This document shows positions 43,739 through 55,239 of a stretch of 64,000 bases of DNA, in pieces (the first letter of the stretch is position 1; every line of letters begins with the position of its first letter). Origin of the DNA: Gamarada debralockiae (Eukaryota > Ascomycota > Leotiomycetes > Helotiales > Hyphodiscaceae); the NCBI GenBank assembly GCA_002803225.1, contig NXFV01000488.1:62001-126000 (forward strand), read 5' to 3'. The notes under the pieces are model-generated. The model was not told the DNA's origin. It saw nothing but the letters and a program-made list of their open reading frames with translations, and did no database searches. Both the position numbers and the translations under genes were made by a program.

Positions 43739-44060
43739 TCAGAACAGTAGGAACTTGAAGCACAAAGAGGCATTTTGGTGAACAGTTTCATCCTCTTCCT
43801 TCCACTGTTCACGGAAGACAGAGTTGCCTACATCCAACCAGCTGACTACCCTCTCATGCTTCTCACCGCACCCTGAGCATACTAGATCATGCCGAGGACT
43901 CGGCCCCTGTGGTCCGTTCTGTAGAACTTCCGGGACTGGAAAGATTACAGAATCAGCAGTTGGAAAGGAAAAGAAGGAAGACTGCTCCAAAGAAATGCTA
44001 CGTACCGAAGCTGGCGCCACGGATCCCCTGAGAGACGGCATTCTCCACATGTTTAATCGG
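43739..44060 (-). CDS. CxxC small-protein family, copy B (best preserved)
   Basis: Upstream exon ending at 44006 (VENAVSQGIRGASF), a GTACGT/TTCCAG intron 44005-43936, then VPEVLQNGPQGPSPRHDLVC and SGCGEKHERVVSW up to the stop at 43739. The CSGCGEKHE pattern (CxxC) could hold half of a zinc site. Copies A and C share ENAxxxGI, VLQ and CGEK in the same order, which makes a real family likely. No upstream in-frame ATG is visible (TGA a few codons before), so the start is missing or lies in another exon. Function unknown. Confidence 0.4.
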
Positions 44061-44463
44061 TCAAAGATTATTCCAGTCATACTGAATGAAGACAGTGAAA
44101 TGTGCTGCTTCTATTATCATCCGAAGTACTCGGTGCCTAAAAATTGTATTCCTAGATTATGTGCAGGAGAAACTCAAGCCTGCTAGTTCACTTTCTTTAG
44201 CCAGAATGCAGATTATTGATCTCAGTAATTGCGTATCCATCACTGTGCAACTCCCGTCTCTATCTCGATTACTGATTAGTCTTGCACAGCATATCTAAGT
44301 CGTCTATCTTCCTTGCCTTCAATACATCGTCATGTTCAGGGTCCGGAATCCGCTGCAGATAAGTTGAATGGGGGCCTACTTCGATTTAGGGGGCTGTCAT
44401 AGCGACATCTAGTTCCCAGCCTGTACAGTTCGTTTTACCTACGACGATTAAGGCCCTTAGCTA

Positions 44464-44823
44464 ATGAATCTCGCAGATGTTTGCCCTCGTGTTTGGAAAC
44501 CGCCAGAAACTTTCGAAAACAGCGGGGCCAGCCATGAATGTTTCTTGTGGGAAATTAAGCAGAAGATTGGTCAGCTTCTGGGCACCTGGAATCTTCCTGA
44601 CATCAAATCACCTATAATCAGTATAAGTTTTGCAGACCCGGAGAAGTCCCCTGACGAGTACTGGGAGGGGCTTATAGAAGAGTGTGATGACCGTGGTCTC
44701 GAGAAGCAGGATGGGGGGTTAATTCGAAGAATTCTGAGCATAAATCCTGTTCTGCGGCCTTCAATAGAATCTATCGTGACGGATGAATGGTTTGACGTGA
44801 AGGGGGTAAGCGAATTGGGGTAA
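44464..44823 (+). pseudogene. C-lobe fragment of a protein kinase
   Basis: The frame resembles only the last part of a Ser/Thr kinase C-lobe: HECFLWEIKQKIGQLLGTWN, EYWEGLIEECDDRG, and LIRRILSINPVLRPSIESIV, the usual Arg-containing helix before the kinase end. The ATP site and catalytic loop are absent upstream within several hundred bases. A truncated duplicate or relic is the simplest reading. Confidence 0.45.
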
Positions 44824-45691
44824 ACAATGGGATTTGATGGAGGTGGGGCCGAAGTCGATAGAGACAGTGAAGTCAATGAGGTCAGGAGTTACGAAGTCCA
44901 TGAAGTCCATGCAGCCAGTAGATCCTAATCGAAGATATCAACTCTTGAATCCCGTACCTGGTTTTGTAATCTACGGAAGTCTAATACGACTTGAGGTGTT
45001 CGATAGATTTAGACTGTGTAACTCCTCTAATTTCTCAATTCCTCTAATTTGAGCTCTACGAGGATTTAGAAATGCGCAATAGTTCTTAATACTTCAAAAC
45101 AGTGAACTTACCCTGGATTCTCCCCAGGCGTAGACGAATTATCCAAAATGCATTACTAAATTTTAATAGGCCACGATAACGGCAAGTGGCTCGGCAATGG
45201 TCCCCACATCCCCCACACTCCCCACACTCCGACCCGCCCACAAGCCGAAGGCCCTTGGCCGCCTCAGACCAACCTTCCCCGGAAGAATTTCTCGGGCAGA
45301 GAGCCCATTAGGCAATGAATATAACGCTTATCTTTATTGGGATAAGGTCTATTGTATTAGATATGCTTATACTGGCCGATATTCTCTTTTCGTTGTCCGC
45401 AGCCGCGTAAACAGCTGTACGTCGCCTTAGTTGGAGCTATTTCCTGTTGCAAGATCACCAACGATTGGTTACTCTAGGCAACCCACAGGCTCCTTTCATG
45501 TACTTCCATTACGACCTCTGCTCTTAGTGATTCTCGAGACTCTCCCCCTCCTCCTCCTCCCCCACCACGGTGCCACTGCGTTGGGAATTCGCTCAGGAAT
45601 AATAAATACAAAGGCACTGTCCGATGACTGCCTCATTTCATCTATGCGACACAACTTCTCGACCTCATGAGAGCCGCAATACAGACAATAA
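44824..45691. other. intergenic, no gene seen
   Basis: Upstream of the MFS gene at 45692; contains a pyrimidine-rich CTCC run near 45540, common in fungal promoters. No coding support. Confidence 0.5.
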
Positions 45692-47572
45692 ATGTCAATA
45701 GACAGGATGGGTGAAAATACAGCAACTACCTCTGCGGAGGAGAAGATCGAGATTGCTCCTCCACTAGATCATATCCATGATCCCGAGCATTGGCATACCC
45801 TCGGACATGTGAGACTTCGCGAAGCAGACACCCAAAAAATCATCTTGTTGCCACCACCGTCTCTCGATCCCAATGATCCATTAAAATGGTATGCTATCTG
45901 CCGGCTCTCAGGACTCTCTTGCTAACAAGCACAGGAACTATGCCTACAAAATCTGGATTGCAGTCCTCGTTTGCACCGCCATGGTAATGTGCAACTTCAT
46001 GGCCGCCGGTCCAACCATCGCCATGGTCTCCGTCGCGCAATCCTACTTCCCCAAAGAATCACCCGCCGTCTCCATCCCCAAGGTAGCCTATTTCTTCAAC
46101 AACAGCGCCCTGGCTCAAGGTGTTGGGAATCTTATCTGGGTGCCAATTATGATCAAGTACGGACGTCGACCAGTGTACATTGCTGCGTTCATTGTTTACT
46201 TCTTCATGATCATAGGCTCTGGTGCTGCGAAGACGTACAGCGGTGAGATCACCACCAGGTTGTTCTTAGGTCTTGCTGGCGGTGCTGGCGAGTGTCTTGC
46301 CCCGCTGACCATCTGCGACATTTTCTTCCTTCATGAGCGTGGCTTGTACATGGCGTAAGTCCTCATTGCCCTCTCCTGATTCAGCTCGCAAACTGAAAAC
46401 GTATCAAGGATATACAACGCAGCTCTCTCAGCTGGTGTAGCATTCGGTTCCGTGATCTCAGGTCTGATCATCATCAACCATGGATGGCGTGTCATCTACT
46501 GGGTCGGAGCCGCCCTCGTTGGCGCCACTCTGTTGTGTGTCATCTTCTTCTTTCCCGAAACCGCCTTCGAGCGTGTCGATAACCCTCTCATCGTCGATCC
46601 ATCTACTATCAAAATCGAGAAGACCTCGACCGGTGAGAATAAAGCCGTCGTTCATGCCGAAAATGAGGCAGGTATTCCTGCTATCCCTGAGAAGATGAGC
46701 TATATCAAGAGTTTGCGACCCTGGGATGGACGTAAATATACCGATGAGCCCTTGTGGAGAATGATCATCCGTCCACTTGGTCTTATTATCCTGCCGCCGG
46801 TGTTCTGGGCTACCATCGTCATGTCCGTGACTATCGGCTTCCTGGTAGCCATCTCTTCAAACATCGCGAACGCCTTCCAGACGGCCTACGACTTCAAACC
46901 ATACCAAGCAGGTTTGTGCTATATCGCCGCCATTCTCGGCTCAGCAGTCGGCATACTACTCGGTGGCCCACTCTCCGACTGGGTGGCTGATTACTTCACC
47001 AAGCGAAACGGCGGTATCAGAGAGCCGGAGATGCGTCTGCCCGCTATGATCTTGGCCTGTATGGCCTCCCCACTGGCACTCTTGTTGTACGGATTCGGCA
47101 TTCAGGAGAAGATGCATTGGATCGTCCCAACCTTAGGATTGTTCTTCAGTAGGTCCCTGGGCCTTTCCCAAGCGGAACTTTTCTGACCGGCGTTTCTAGT
47201 TTCTTTTGCTGTTGTTCAAGGCACTAATGTCTCGTTCACTTATTGCATTGACTCGTATCGGCCCATCGCGGGAGAAGTCACGGTTACGCAGCTTGCGTTC
47301 AAGTGTAAGGAGACCCCTCCCTAAACTTTGATTTCGTTTAACTAACGATGTTCCTTGCAGCTTGCTTCGGCTTCCTTCTCTCATTCTACACGAATGTCTG
47401 GGTTGAAAAGGGATACGGCCTAGCATACGGCGAGATGGCTGCTATCTCTGGAGGCTGCCTCCTATTTTGGATCCCCATGTTTTTCTGGGGGAAGGCTATT
47501 CGTCGCACTTCGCTGAAATGGCGTGTGGTCTCATTCATTAATTGGGCCGACGATCGTGAGGTTGGTGAATAA
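45692..47572 (+). CDS. MFS transporter, DHA1 type
   Basis: Five exons (45692-45888, 45935-46354, 46409-47148, 47200-47304, 47361-47572) encode 557 residues. The leader HWHTLGHVRLREADTQKIIL and LDPNDPLKWN precede helix 1, as in fungal DHA1 exporters. The loop motif GNLIWVPIMIKYGRRPVYI (motif A), LFLGLAGGAGECLAPLTICD and GVAFGSVISGLII (helix 5 region) follow, with a long central loop and about 12 helices. Likely a plasma-membrane exporter of drugs or metabolites; substrate unknown. All introns are GT-AG and frames close. No neighbouring biosynthetic gene. Confidence 0.93.
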
Positions 47573-48430
47573 TTGAGCGTTCGTCATAAGACTTTAAGTG
47601 AGAAGATTGGAGTGAGAGCTTTGTGGGTTGGTAAATGGAACTTAGGTTTTGCAGATAGCCTATTTGATGTTCATATAGTTCCGGAAGTTCGAAGAGACCC
47701 GATGTATTTGCGCGTCGTCCTTCAAGAGGTCTGGATTGACAAAAGCATGAAGTTCTTCTTTGCTTCCAAATCGCAGTAGCTCTCTCAGCGTCGATTTCGG
47801 CATCTGTCTTATACACACATACTCCATAGGCGTACCACTTGCTCATAGGTATGTCTGAAAAGACCTGACCCTTGTGTTAACTAGTCTCAATTGTGCTACC
47901 ATCCGTTCTTGACATGGCACCAGTCGTGAGTTCCAAAATATGTCACTGATAATTGATCATTAATCTACCGATCTAGTGTCCCAGCGACTGAGCGTTGGCT
48001 CCTTCAAAGCTTCTCTTTGGTTAATAACATCCTTTGGTTTATGCGATCTTTGGTTCACGGCCATTCTCCGCTCTTACCGAATCATGTGACCCGGTTGAAG
48101 TCACGTGAAACCTCTATCACGCGACTAGGCCCTGAGAACCGGAGAATGACTATGAGCCAAAGAGTTGCCATGAACCTGGAGGCGGCCCATGAACGAAGAA
48201 GTCGCCACGAATCTGAGGGCCGCTATAGGCGCCTGATGGTACCTGCACGTGCTGGATTGCAAAATCATCTTTCGGTTCTGGCGCAAGTCTGACGGGGAGT
48301 GCCGTGAACCTCGCCCCTCACCAGAATTTCTATACGCATCAACGTCAATTGCCTTTTTCTTATACAATTACTTTACTTGGAATGCCTCTTTATTATAATA
48401 TTTTACACGGCTACTCTCTATAAAGCTTTT
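47573..48430. other. intergenic, no gene seen
   Basis: A 91-codon frame at 48017-48292 has no recognisable features. Otherwise this is the 3' flank of the MFS gene. Confidence 0.45.
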
Positions 48431-48556
48431 TTTGTAATTCAAGCCTATGATTTGAGCCTTCTTGCTTTCTTGCGATTCAAGCCTCCTTGCCACTTAAGTC
48501 TCTTTGCGATTTAGTCTCCTTACGATTTGGGTCTTCTTGCGATTCTAGCCTAGCCT
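48431..48556. repeat. degenerate tandem repeat, about 17-base unit
   Basis: Units related to TTGCGATTCAAGCCTCC follow one another (for example TTGCGATTTAGTCTCC and TTACGATTTGGGTCTTC) for about 125 bases. Copies differ at several positions, so the array is old. Confidence 0.6.
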
Positions 48557-48644
48557 TTACTCTATCTAGATATATATCTATCACGTAAGAAAAGTAATTC
48601 GCTAAATAGGCATAAATACTAAGGAGGGGCACTTATGTTAGAGG

Positions 48645-48790
48645 AACAGTCGCGCAAGAGTAAGGAGAGGGCAGTCGTACAAGAGGAGTTAGAGAGTAGA
48701 GGTAGTCGTATAAGAAAGGTAGTCGCGCAAAAGGGCAGTTTGCGTAGAAGGGCAGTTATATAAGATAAAGAATCGTATAATAGGAGAGGA
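48645..48790. repeat. degenerate purine-rich repeat
   Basis: The word GGCAGTCGYRCAAGAG and variants recur irregularly (AGTCGCGCAAGAG, CAGTCGTACAAGAG, TAGTCGTATAAGA, TAGTCGCGCAAAAG). Spacing is uneven. Confidence 0.45.
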
Positions 48791-49592
48791 GGAACTGTTT
48801 TAGGAGAGTAAGTAATATAAGTACATTTGTAATAGAATTAAAGACAGCATATTTAACTAAGTCTATTTTACGAGTATAATATTTTGACTTAGGTTTGTTA
48901 TGATATGAACGTGGCAAAATGCTTAGAGTAGTCTAATGTGCATTGTCGATTTGTACCGTCCCGAGACAGACTGAACGTGTGGGCCATAAACATGTCGGCA
49001 ACACAGTAGATAACAGACTGTCAATTCCCTTCTGGAGACGTCTACAAATTCACAAAAACTGTTTCGAGAGTGCCAAGGTGGTTGTTTGCTAGTACTGTAC
49101 TGTACTGTATGTCACTACACAGCCAGAACTGTTGGCTGAGGCATCAATCTCCAATTTCTGTCTGCCACCCAAGCAATGTTGTACAGGAAGACAAAGTATA
49201 GGGCTGGTAGTACCTAAGATCCAGGTTCACACCGTCACACATTCCTCCATTAGCTTGAGCAGGGCAAGTACTCCTCTCAGGCACCACAGCTGCGCGCGCA
49301 GATCGCTGAGGCAATTGATGCTCTCCCACGTGCTCACCTCCAAAGACCAACAGGAGGGGAGGTGTTTACTACACCAGAGGCAAAGGCACGAGTTCTGAAT
49401 TGGGGGTTCTCTTAAGGCTATGCTCTCATTTGCCCGTCAGCTATAAAACTTGATATTAATTCATTATACTCAAATGTAACTATTTCTAATCACAAAACAC
49501 ATCTTAAACATTCATTAAATATTCACACTCTCGCCGGCCTTTCCAGCCAAAAATCTACACTCACGGATGCATTGCAGGGAAGCAATAACAAT
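48791..49592. other. AT-rich intergenic region
   Basis: AT-rich with a short ACTGT run near 49094; no gene seen. The right part is the 3' flank of the phosphate permease. Confidence 0.45.
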
Positions 49593-51605
49593 CTAAATTG
49601 GAGCAGTCCCGTTTGAAGGTTCCTGAGTCTCAGTCTTGACCCCATTGTTCTCAGTCGAGGTTCTGTCCGTAGCAGCGATTTCCGAAACGCCGACGTTGTC
49701 ACCTGCAAGCTCCTCAAGCGTGCGGCGCTTAGTTTCCGGGATACAAAGGGTCGTGAAGCAGCCAATGAGCATGAAGAGAGCGTATATCTGCATGACGTGG
49801 TTCTGCCAAGGGCTCGCTGCTCTTCCGGTAGAACCAGGTTTGGCGCCCCTGGTAGCCAGCCTTGCGAAGCCGGCTTGGCCAATGATGGAACCAATCTTGC
49901 CAGCTCCAGCTGAGATACCATGTGAAGTTGAACGGTATCGTGTTGGGAAGCACTCTCCGGGAACAATGAATGTCGTAGCATTGGGACCTGGGGTACATGT
50001 CAGTGAATGGCAACAGACAAAGTCCAAACGTTACGTACCGAAGTTGAAAAAGAAGTTGGAAATGCAATAGATACCAAGCATAGCTTTCGATGAAATGTTA
50101 TTGTAGTCAAACCCCCAGACTATGAACAAAATCGTGAGAATTATGAAGCTGGCTAGTTGAATTGGCTTGCGTCCAACCGTGTCGACAAAGGCCACAGTAG
50201 TCCAGTACCCAGGAATAGCTCCAGCACACACAATGATAATATTCCCAACTGCGGTTTTTCTAAGAATCTCGTATACTGTAGGTCCTGTGGTATAGCCAAT
50301 TGCAGCCAGAACAGTTGCAGTATTAAGGCTCAACCCATAATAGGCTATGTCAAGGCAGAACCATGAGCCGGCTGTACCAAGCAAGACTTTGCCGTTCTCC
50401 CATTGACCGTAGTAGTGGATGAAGTCAGACCAGCTGGCTTTCGGTACAACCAAGACGTCTGCCTTTTGAAGAGCCTGAGCTCGCCGAACGTCGTCTGGGT
50501 TACCTTCGTGCTTGCCAACCATATAAGCTGCAACATCTTCGCCCGCCTTTTCTACGTCTCGTGCTACATCGAACGTATAGCGAGGTGTTTCGGGAATAGT
50601 AAGTCGGTAGTAGAGAGCAATGCATGCCGGAACCGCACCAAAGCCTAGAAGTTATACAAGTGAGTAAGAAATACAGTATAACTTAACTAAACGCAACTTA
50701 CCAATGAGCACTCGCCACATCTTGTCTATAGCAAGATGGCAGACTCCACTGCATTTTGCGTACGTAGTAGCGGTCTGAAGAGACTCTTTGAAACCAGCGG
50801 TAACAATGAGCATTACCAAAGCACCTGCGAACTGTCCAAACCCCTTCATTACCATTAGCATGTAATATAATCGAAAAGTCCATGTTTTAAATTGGCGCTT
50901 ACCTGCATAGCGAAAACAGAACCCATCATGGCACCTCTCCACTTGGTAGTTGCAAATCTGTCAGGGAATCAGTAGTGTCCATGGTGAACTGTTGCAAACT
51001 TACTCGGATGTAATGATGGAAGAGAGGGGATAATCTCCACCAATTCCTGCATTAAGGTTAGATCTTCGTGACCTCTTTATGATCAGAGCAAACGCACCAA
51101 TTCCCATGATGACTCGCCAGAAAATTATGAGACCAACAATAGACATGGCTGACGAGGGAGCCGAGAGGGACTGGCCCAGAGTTGCCACAATGATGATAAT
51201 TAGCTCAAGTCCGTACATTCTCTTTCGACCAACAAGATCTGCCAGCGCACCGAATCCAACCTGGCCAATGACGGTACCCGCAGATGTAGAGACCTTGATA
51301 GCAGTATCAGCTGAATTAGGCATCTTGCCGCTTTTCTGTGGCCAGTACACTATGCCAAGCATAACAGTGAGGAGGCTGACAACGAAAATATCGTATGAGT
51401 CAGTGAAGAAACCCACGCCGGCAACAACGCAGGCTCGGACATGGTACCAGCCGAATGGAGCCTTGTCGATTTCAGCGAGGGCCAAACGACGACGCTCATT
51501 AGGGTCGGCGATGTGAGCGAAGTCGTTATTGAAGTTGTGAAAGGCAGCGTTGCCTCCTGCGGTCTTGTGGAGGACCGGAGCCTGGTCCGGAGCAAGGGTT
51601 GCCAT
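49593..51605 (-). CDS. PHO84-like inorganic phosphate:H+ symporter (MFS)
   Basis: Six exons (51605-51098, 51046-51004, 50957-50903, 50843-50702, 50644-50039, 49987-49593) give 582 residues with closed frames. Family signatures: RACVVAGVGFFTDSYDIFVV (helix 1 Asp), GFGALADLVGRKRMYGLE (motif A), GIGIGGDYPLSSIITSE (phosphate permease signature), the central KADVLVVPKASWSDFIHYYG, and NATTFIVPGECFPTRYRSTSHGI-type sequence in the second half with ETKRRTLEEL near the end. It imports phosphate across the plasma membrane with protons and is usually induced by phosphate limitation through the PHO pathway. I did not identify a Pho4/NUC-1 site with certainty. Looks intact. Confidence 0.95.
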
Positions 51606-52309
51606 AATCGCTGAATTGTGAGTACTCGTTTGAAGATGAAAACGCAATTAGGTCGCCAAGATGGGCTAAGATGGGCCAAAAAGCTTAGCTCAAAAGGAAA
51701 TGAGGGGGAAAAGTCAAGCAATTCGCAGCTGGGCAGTCGTCCGAATTAAATGGATTTCGAGGGCGTCCGAAATGTTTGGCTGCGATGTTGGCACTCCAGA
51801 TCTCCAAATAAATGTTGCGATAGAGTCCTGAAAGTATCCAATCAGCATCGCGATGCAAGCACGTTTCACTCAGATCATATCATACCACCTGCCAATTTGC
51901 GACTCGGTCAGATTTTAGGTGGCATGTGGTACTCATAAGACGGTCAAAATATCGCATGATACGTCAGCGCCGCAAATGCACAGTTTCATTAGCGCCCGCT
52001 TAACTCGGGAGGTGGACCCATCACCGAACAGTGTTGTGTATTTCGACCCTCGTGCCTCGGAGCACTTCCACATTTAACCCCCTAGTTCAAGCCCCGAAAA
52101 AGCGATCCCTTTTGCGATATGCAACAAAAAGGTTTTCCCTTTAGTTCGCACGTGACATCTCGCATCCTCCCTCTTCGATTCCGGCCCTGTCTTTTCTTTT
52201 AAACAAAGTATTTTAGAATGTCTCGCTATATTAATTGAAATACATCAACTAGAGTTCGATATAAAGATGAAGAAAAGTAGAAGCGGGCGCAGAGAGAGCA
52301 GACAAGGCG
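51606..52309. other. intergenic, promoter of the phosphate permease
   Basis: No supported frame. A CACGTG-type site was not clearly seen; GCACGTGACA near 52148 contains CACGTG but is about 540 bases from the start codon. Confidence 0.45.
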
Positions 52310-52441
52310 CAATGACATGCAATGACATGGAATGACATGGCTGCAATGACATGGCTGCAATAGCAGGGGTGCAATGACATGGCTGCAATGGCAGGGGCTC
52401 AATGGCAGGGGTTCAATAGCAGGGGTGCAATGGCAGGGTGC
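52310..52441. repeat. minisatellite, 14-base unit
   Basis: About eight 14-base units alternate between ATGACATGGCTGCA and ATGGCAGGGGTGCA types, preceded by two shorter 10-base forms (AATGACATGC, AATGACATGG). The unit is not a multiple of three and no gene spans it. Confidence 0.75.
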
Positions 52442-53280
52442 ATAGAACACTGGCCATGGGTTCTAGGAGCTTCGTCCATGTATCAATTCAACATGCTCTA
52501 GGAACCGCACCACCATTGAACCTCTTCTAAACTAGGTTACATAATGAAACTTTTTCTACAAAGATCCTGTCAGGAGCTGTCTGAGGCAAAATGTAGTGGC
52601 ATTTTTAGGACTAGCTGATATCTAAGGAGCTGAAATTAGAAGGAGGGAAGAGCTCTCAGTACCGTAAGAAGGAAAAACAGGCTATGCTATATTAGGCAGT
52701 TCCAACCAACAGATCCTATCGCAGCTCTTGTGTTGTTGAGCAACGCATGTTCTTCAATCGAAACCAAACCACCGTCGAGAAACATAATTTATATTAAGTT
52801 GTCATGGACGAATTTGCGGTGGCAAGGAGGGCTACCACGCCTTGAAACAGCAGTTAGAACAATGAAGCAGGAGGTGTCCGTTTTAAGGCTACTGGGCGCT
52901 GGGATGTGTTCCATTCTCGCTTTGGATGATTAACTATTCAAATCATCACTTTCTGAAATGATGCACGCGACACGTGAGTGATGTCGTTTGAGGTGTATTC
53001 TAGCACAACTTTGCTGAACAAGCCGAAGCCGAAGCCGAAGCCATTGCCTTGCAATCTGCTTAGTTCGTATAACAGGTGAATGATTATGCATCCCGAGAGA
53101 TTGGTGTCTTGCAACCCAACCTAGGAACATAAAAGCCATCATCCACCGTTGAATCTGACCATGATATCCTCGCGTGAGATGATCTTTCGGACAGGAGGAG
53201 TCTCGTTACACGAATTAAGAATGCACTATTCAATTCCCGCATTGAACTAACCAACCACACAATCCATTGTGAAATATTTT
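52442..53280. other. intergenic, no gene seen
   Basis: Short frames only. A GCCGAA run (three copies) lies near 53022. Confidence 0.45.
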
Positions 53281-53502
53281 TCAAGTTTCCAGTTGAGAAT
53301 TTAAACAGCACAATAAACCACCACCCTTCCCTTCAACGAACTTCCTGAAGTATCCTTTGTTGCACGTCGCAATAGGCCCGAGAGGTACACTGTCCAACAG
53401 CGTGACAGCCTCAATCTCAAGTTGCTTAGAAGACGGAGAGGCACAGGCGTTAGTACCGGATTGAGGTGTGGCCGAGACGAGCGAGACAGTGAAGGTTAGG
53501 AG
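53281..53502 (-). pseudogene. possible small secreted cysteine protein lacking a start codon
   Basis: On the minus strand, the frame after a TAG begins LLTFTVSLVSATPQSGTNAC, which looks like the hydrophobic and cleavage part of a signal peptide. It continues through IEAVTLLDSVPLGPIATCNK and ends in a CC pair before TGA at 53281. There is no ATG in frame; either the start was lost or it lies in an unrecognised upstream exon. About 74 residues; family unknown. Confidence 0.3.
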
Positions 53503-54261
53503 CTAAGGATGAAGGTTGAGAGGAAATGAGCGATTGAAGTGGGAGTATCGTTAGATTTATACATGAGCAGAGGGGGGTCTGGCGATAGCGGCCGCGTGGC
53601 TAATTCTCTCCGCGCTGCCAGAGGTCTAGGTCGAGAGATTGCGTTTTCTCCGGGGCTTTAAATTGCGACGTGAGGATGTAGTCCGTGGTACCTTAAGCAA
53701 AGCGGTTTCCTTTGCGAAGATATTCCACCGGGCGAGGAGAAAGTAAATGTTGGAGTTTGAAGAGGAGAAGGTGACAGACGAGAAAAACAAGGCGGAGGGG
53801 TTGGAGAAGATTGTTTTCGGTGTTCGAGAAAAAGGACGCGGATGATGATGGTGGTGTGGTGAAGGAGAAGGGGGAGGAGGAGGTTGATGTTGGCGTTCAA
53901 GCAGAAGGACTGCTAGGTGATTCCTATTATAAAGTCAGAAACAAGAGACAAAGTGAACAATCCGAGATGATATATAGTACGAGCTATTGAACTTACAAAA
54001 TAATAAGGCCAAGCTATTTACTATATGTATATACGCGAAAGTAGACCTAAAAATTAGCTAGCAAAAAGAATCTTAGTTATAAGAGAGTTAAAATAAGATC
54101 CGACAATAGAAAACATAAGGAGGAACGTACACCCGGGCATTAAGACCCCTGAGGAGGTCGGAATTAGTCCCTTAATACTTGCTTAAAATGACCCAGGGTG
54201 TGTCAGGTTGCCAAGGCCATAATCAGGCTGTGCTCAGGAATGCTCACCCTTGACTCTTGTT
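53503..54261. other. intergenic, no gene seen
   Basis: Becomes AT-rich after 53930. No supported coding frame. Confidence 0.45.
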
Positions 54262-54337
54262 AAAGCGGTTGCTGCTCAGGTCTAGAGACTAAAACGGAAC
54301 TAGTGAAGAGGAAAGTCGAGTATGACTTTCGTGGTAG
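54262..54337 (+). repeat. 76-base direct repeat, left copy
   Basis: Runs from AAAGCGGTTGCTGCTC to GACTTTCGTGGTAG. A second copy in the same orientation lies at 59042-59117; by eye 64 of 76 positions agree with no gap. GCTCAGG/GCTCACC words surround both copies. The pair brackets the NACHT gene. Confidence 0.75.
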
Positions 54338-54584
54338 TTGAACTCACCATCTTCGTTCCAAGATCGGTTAGTAACCCTTGCCGCTTCTACTCAGGCGCTA
54401 ATCACAATCGGCTCACCCCCCCGGCTCACCCAGCTCACCTGAGCTGCCTAAGCAGTCCCTAAGTTTAAATTATTACTATAAGCTAAGATACTATAGTGTA
54501 CAGAGATATAAATAAGGATATTACGCGGATGTTCAAGTTTCTAATACGTATCTCTTCTTCTATTTCTTTATTAAAAACTGGTTT

Positions 54585-54890
54585 AACTACTCGCGTTCCC
54601 CGGACAAGGACCCACCCATCAAAACGACGCATGGTTTTTCACCTATAACTCAGCGAAATTAGCTCAGAAAAAATCAAGAAAAAAACTACAAATTAAATAT
54701 AATAGTAAAGAACAAATTCCATATCATTATTGACTGGCTCAAGGGTCTCTTAATAGTTTATTCTAGGTTTGGATATATACTCTTTTTTTAATGTTCCTCA
54801 CTTAACTTTTCACCGCCTTTTTTCTGCCCACATAAATTTTGCTTGGGTCGTTTTGGCGGGTGGGTCTTTGTCCGGGAACGCGAGTAATTA
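54585..54890. mobile_element. MITE-like element with about 43-base terminal inverted repeats
   Basis: The left end ACTACTCGCGTTCCCCGGAC and onward to AAAACGAC (54585-54627) is matched in reverse complement by 54847-54890, with only a few differences over about 43 bases. The interior of about 220 bases is AT-rich and non-coding. A TTAA/TA-type flank is seen on both sides, which would suit a Tc1/mariner-derived MITE, but the target duplication is not certain. Confidence 0.7.
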
Positions 54891-55239
54891 AGATCTATAA
54901 ACGTTCATAGAGAATATTGACGATATTGAGACCGTGGCCTGGCAACGTTAAGGTTAAAGCCTAAATCGCAATCATTGTTGGTTGTGTGGTCAGACAGCCT
55001 CGCGTTGGTAAGGAGGCCACTAGCAGTGGCAGTAATGCCTTACGAAAAGCCCTCAGAACAGCCTCACGTTGTGCTCTGCGGCGGTGGCAGAGAGCGACCG
55101 AATATGGTGATCGCTACAGCAAGAACAGAGACCAACAACGCAGCCTCAAGGTAACTTGGGCAAACTCGGATGAGAGGGCAGATGAAATATACCGCTTCCT
55201 TTTGTGACTCCATCGCAGACTCAAAACAACCGAGACGCA

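Noticed and set aside
48017..48292. 91-codon ORF
   Set aside because: No recognisable motif and no plausible gene structure around it.
52142..52155. CACGTG box as a PHO-pathway operator for the phosphate permease
   Set aside because: Single six-base match over 500 bases from the start codon; expected by chance at this frequency.
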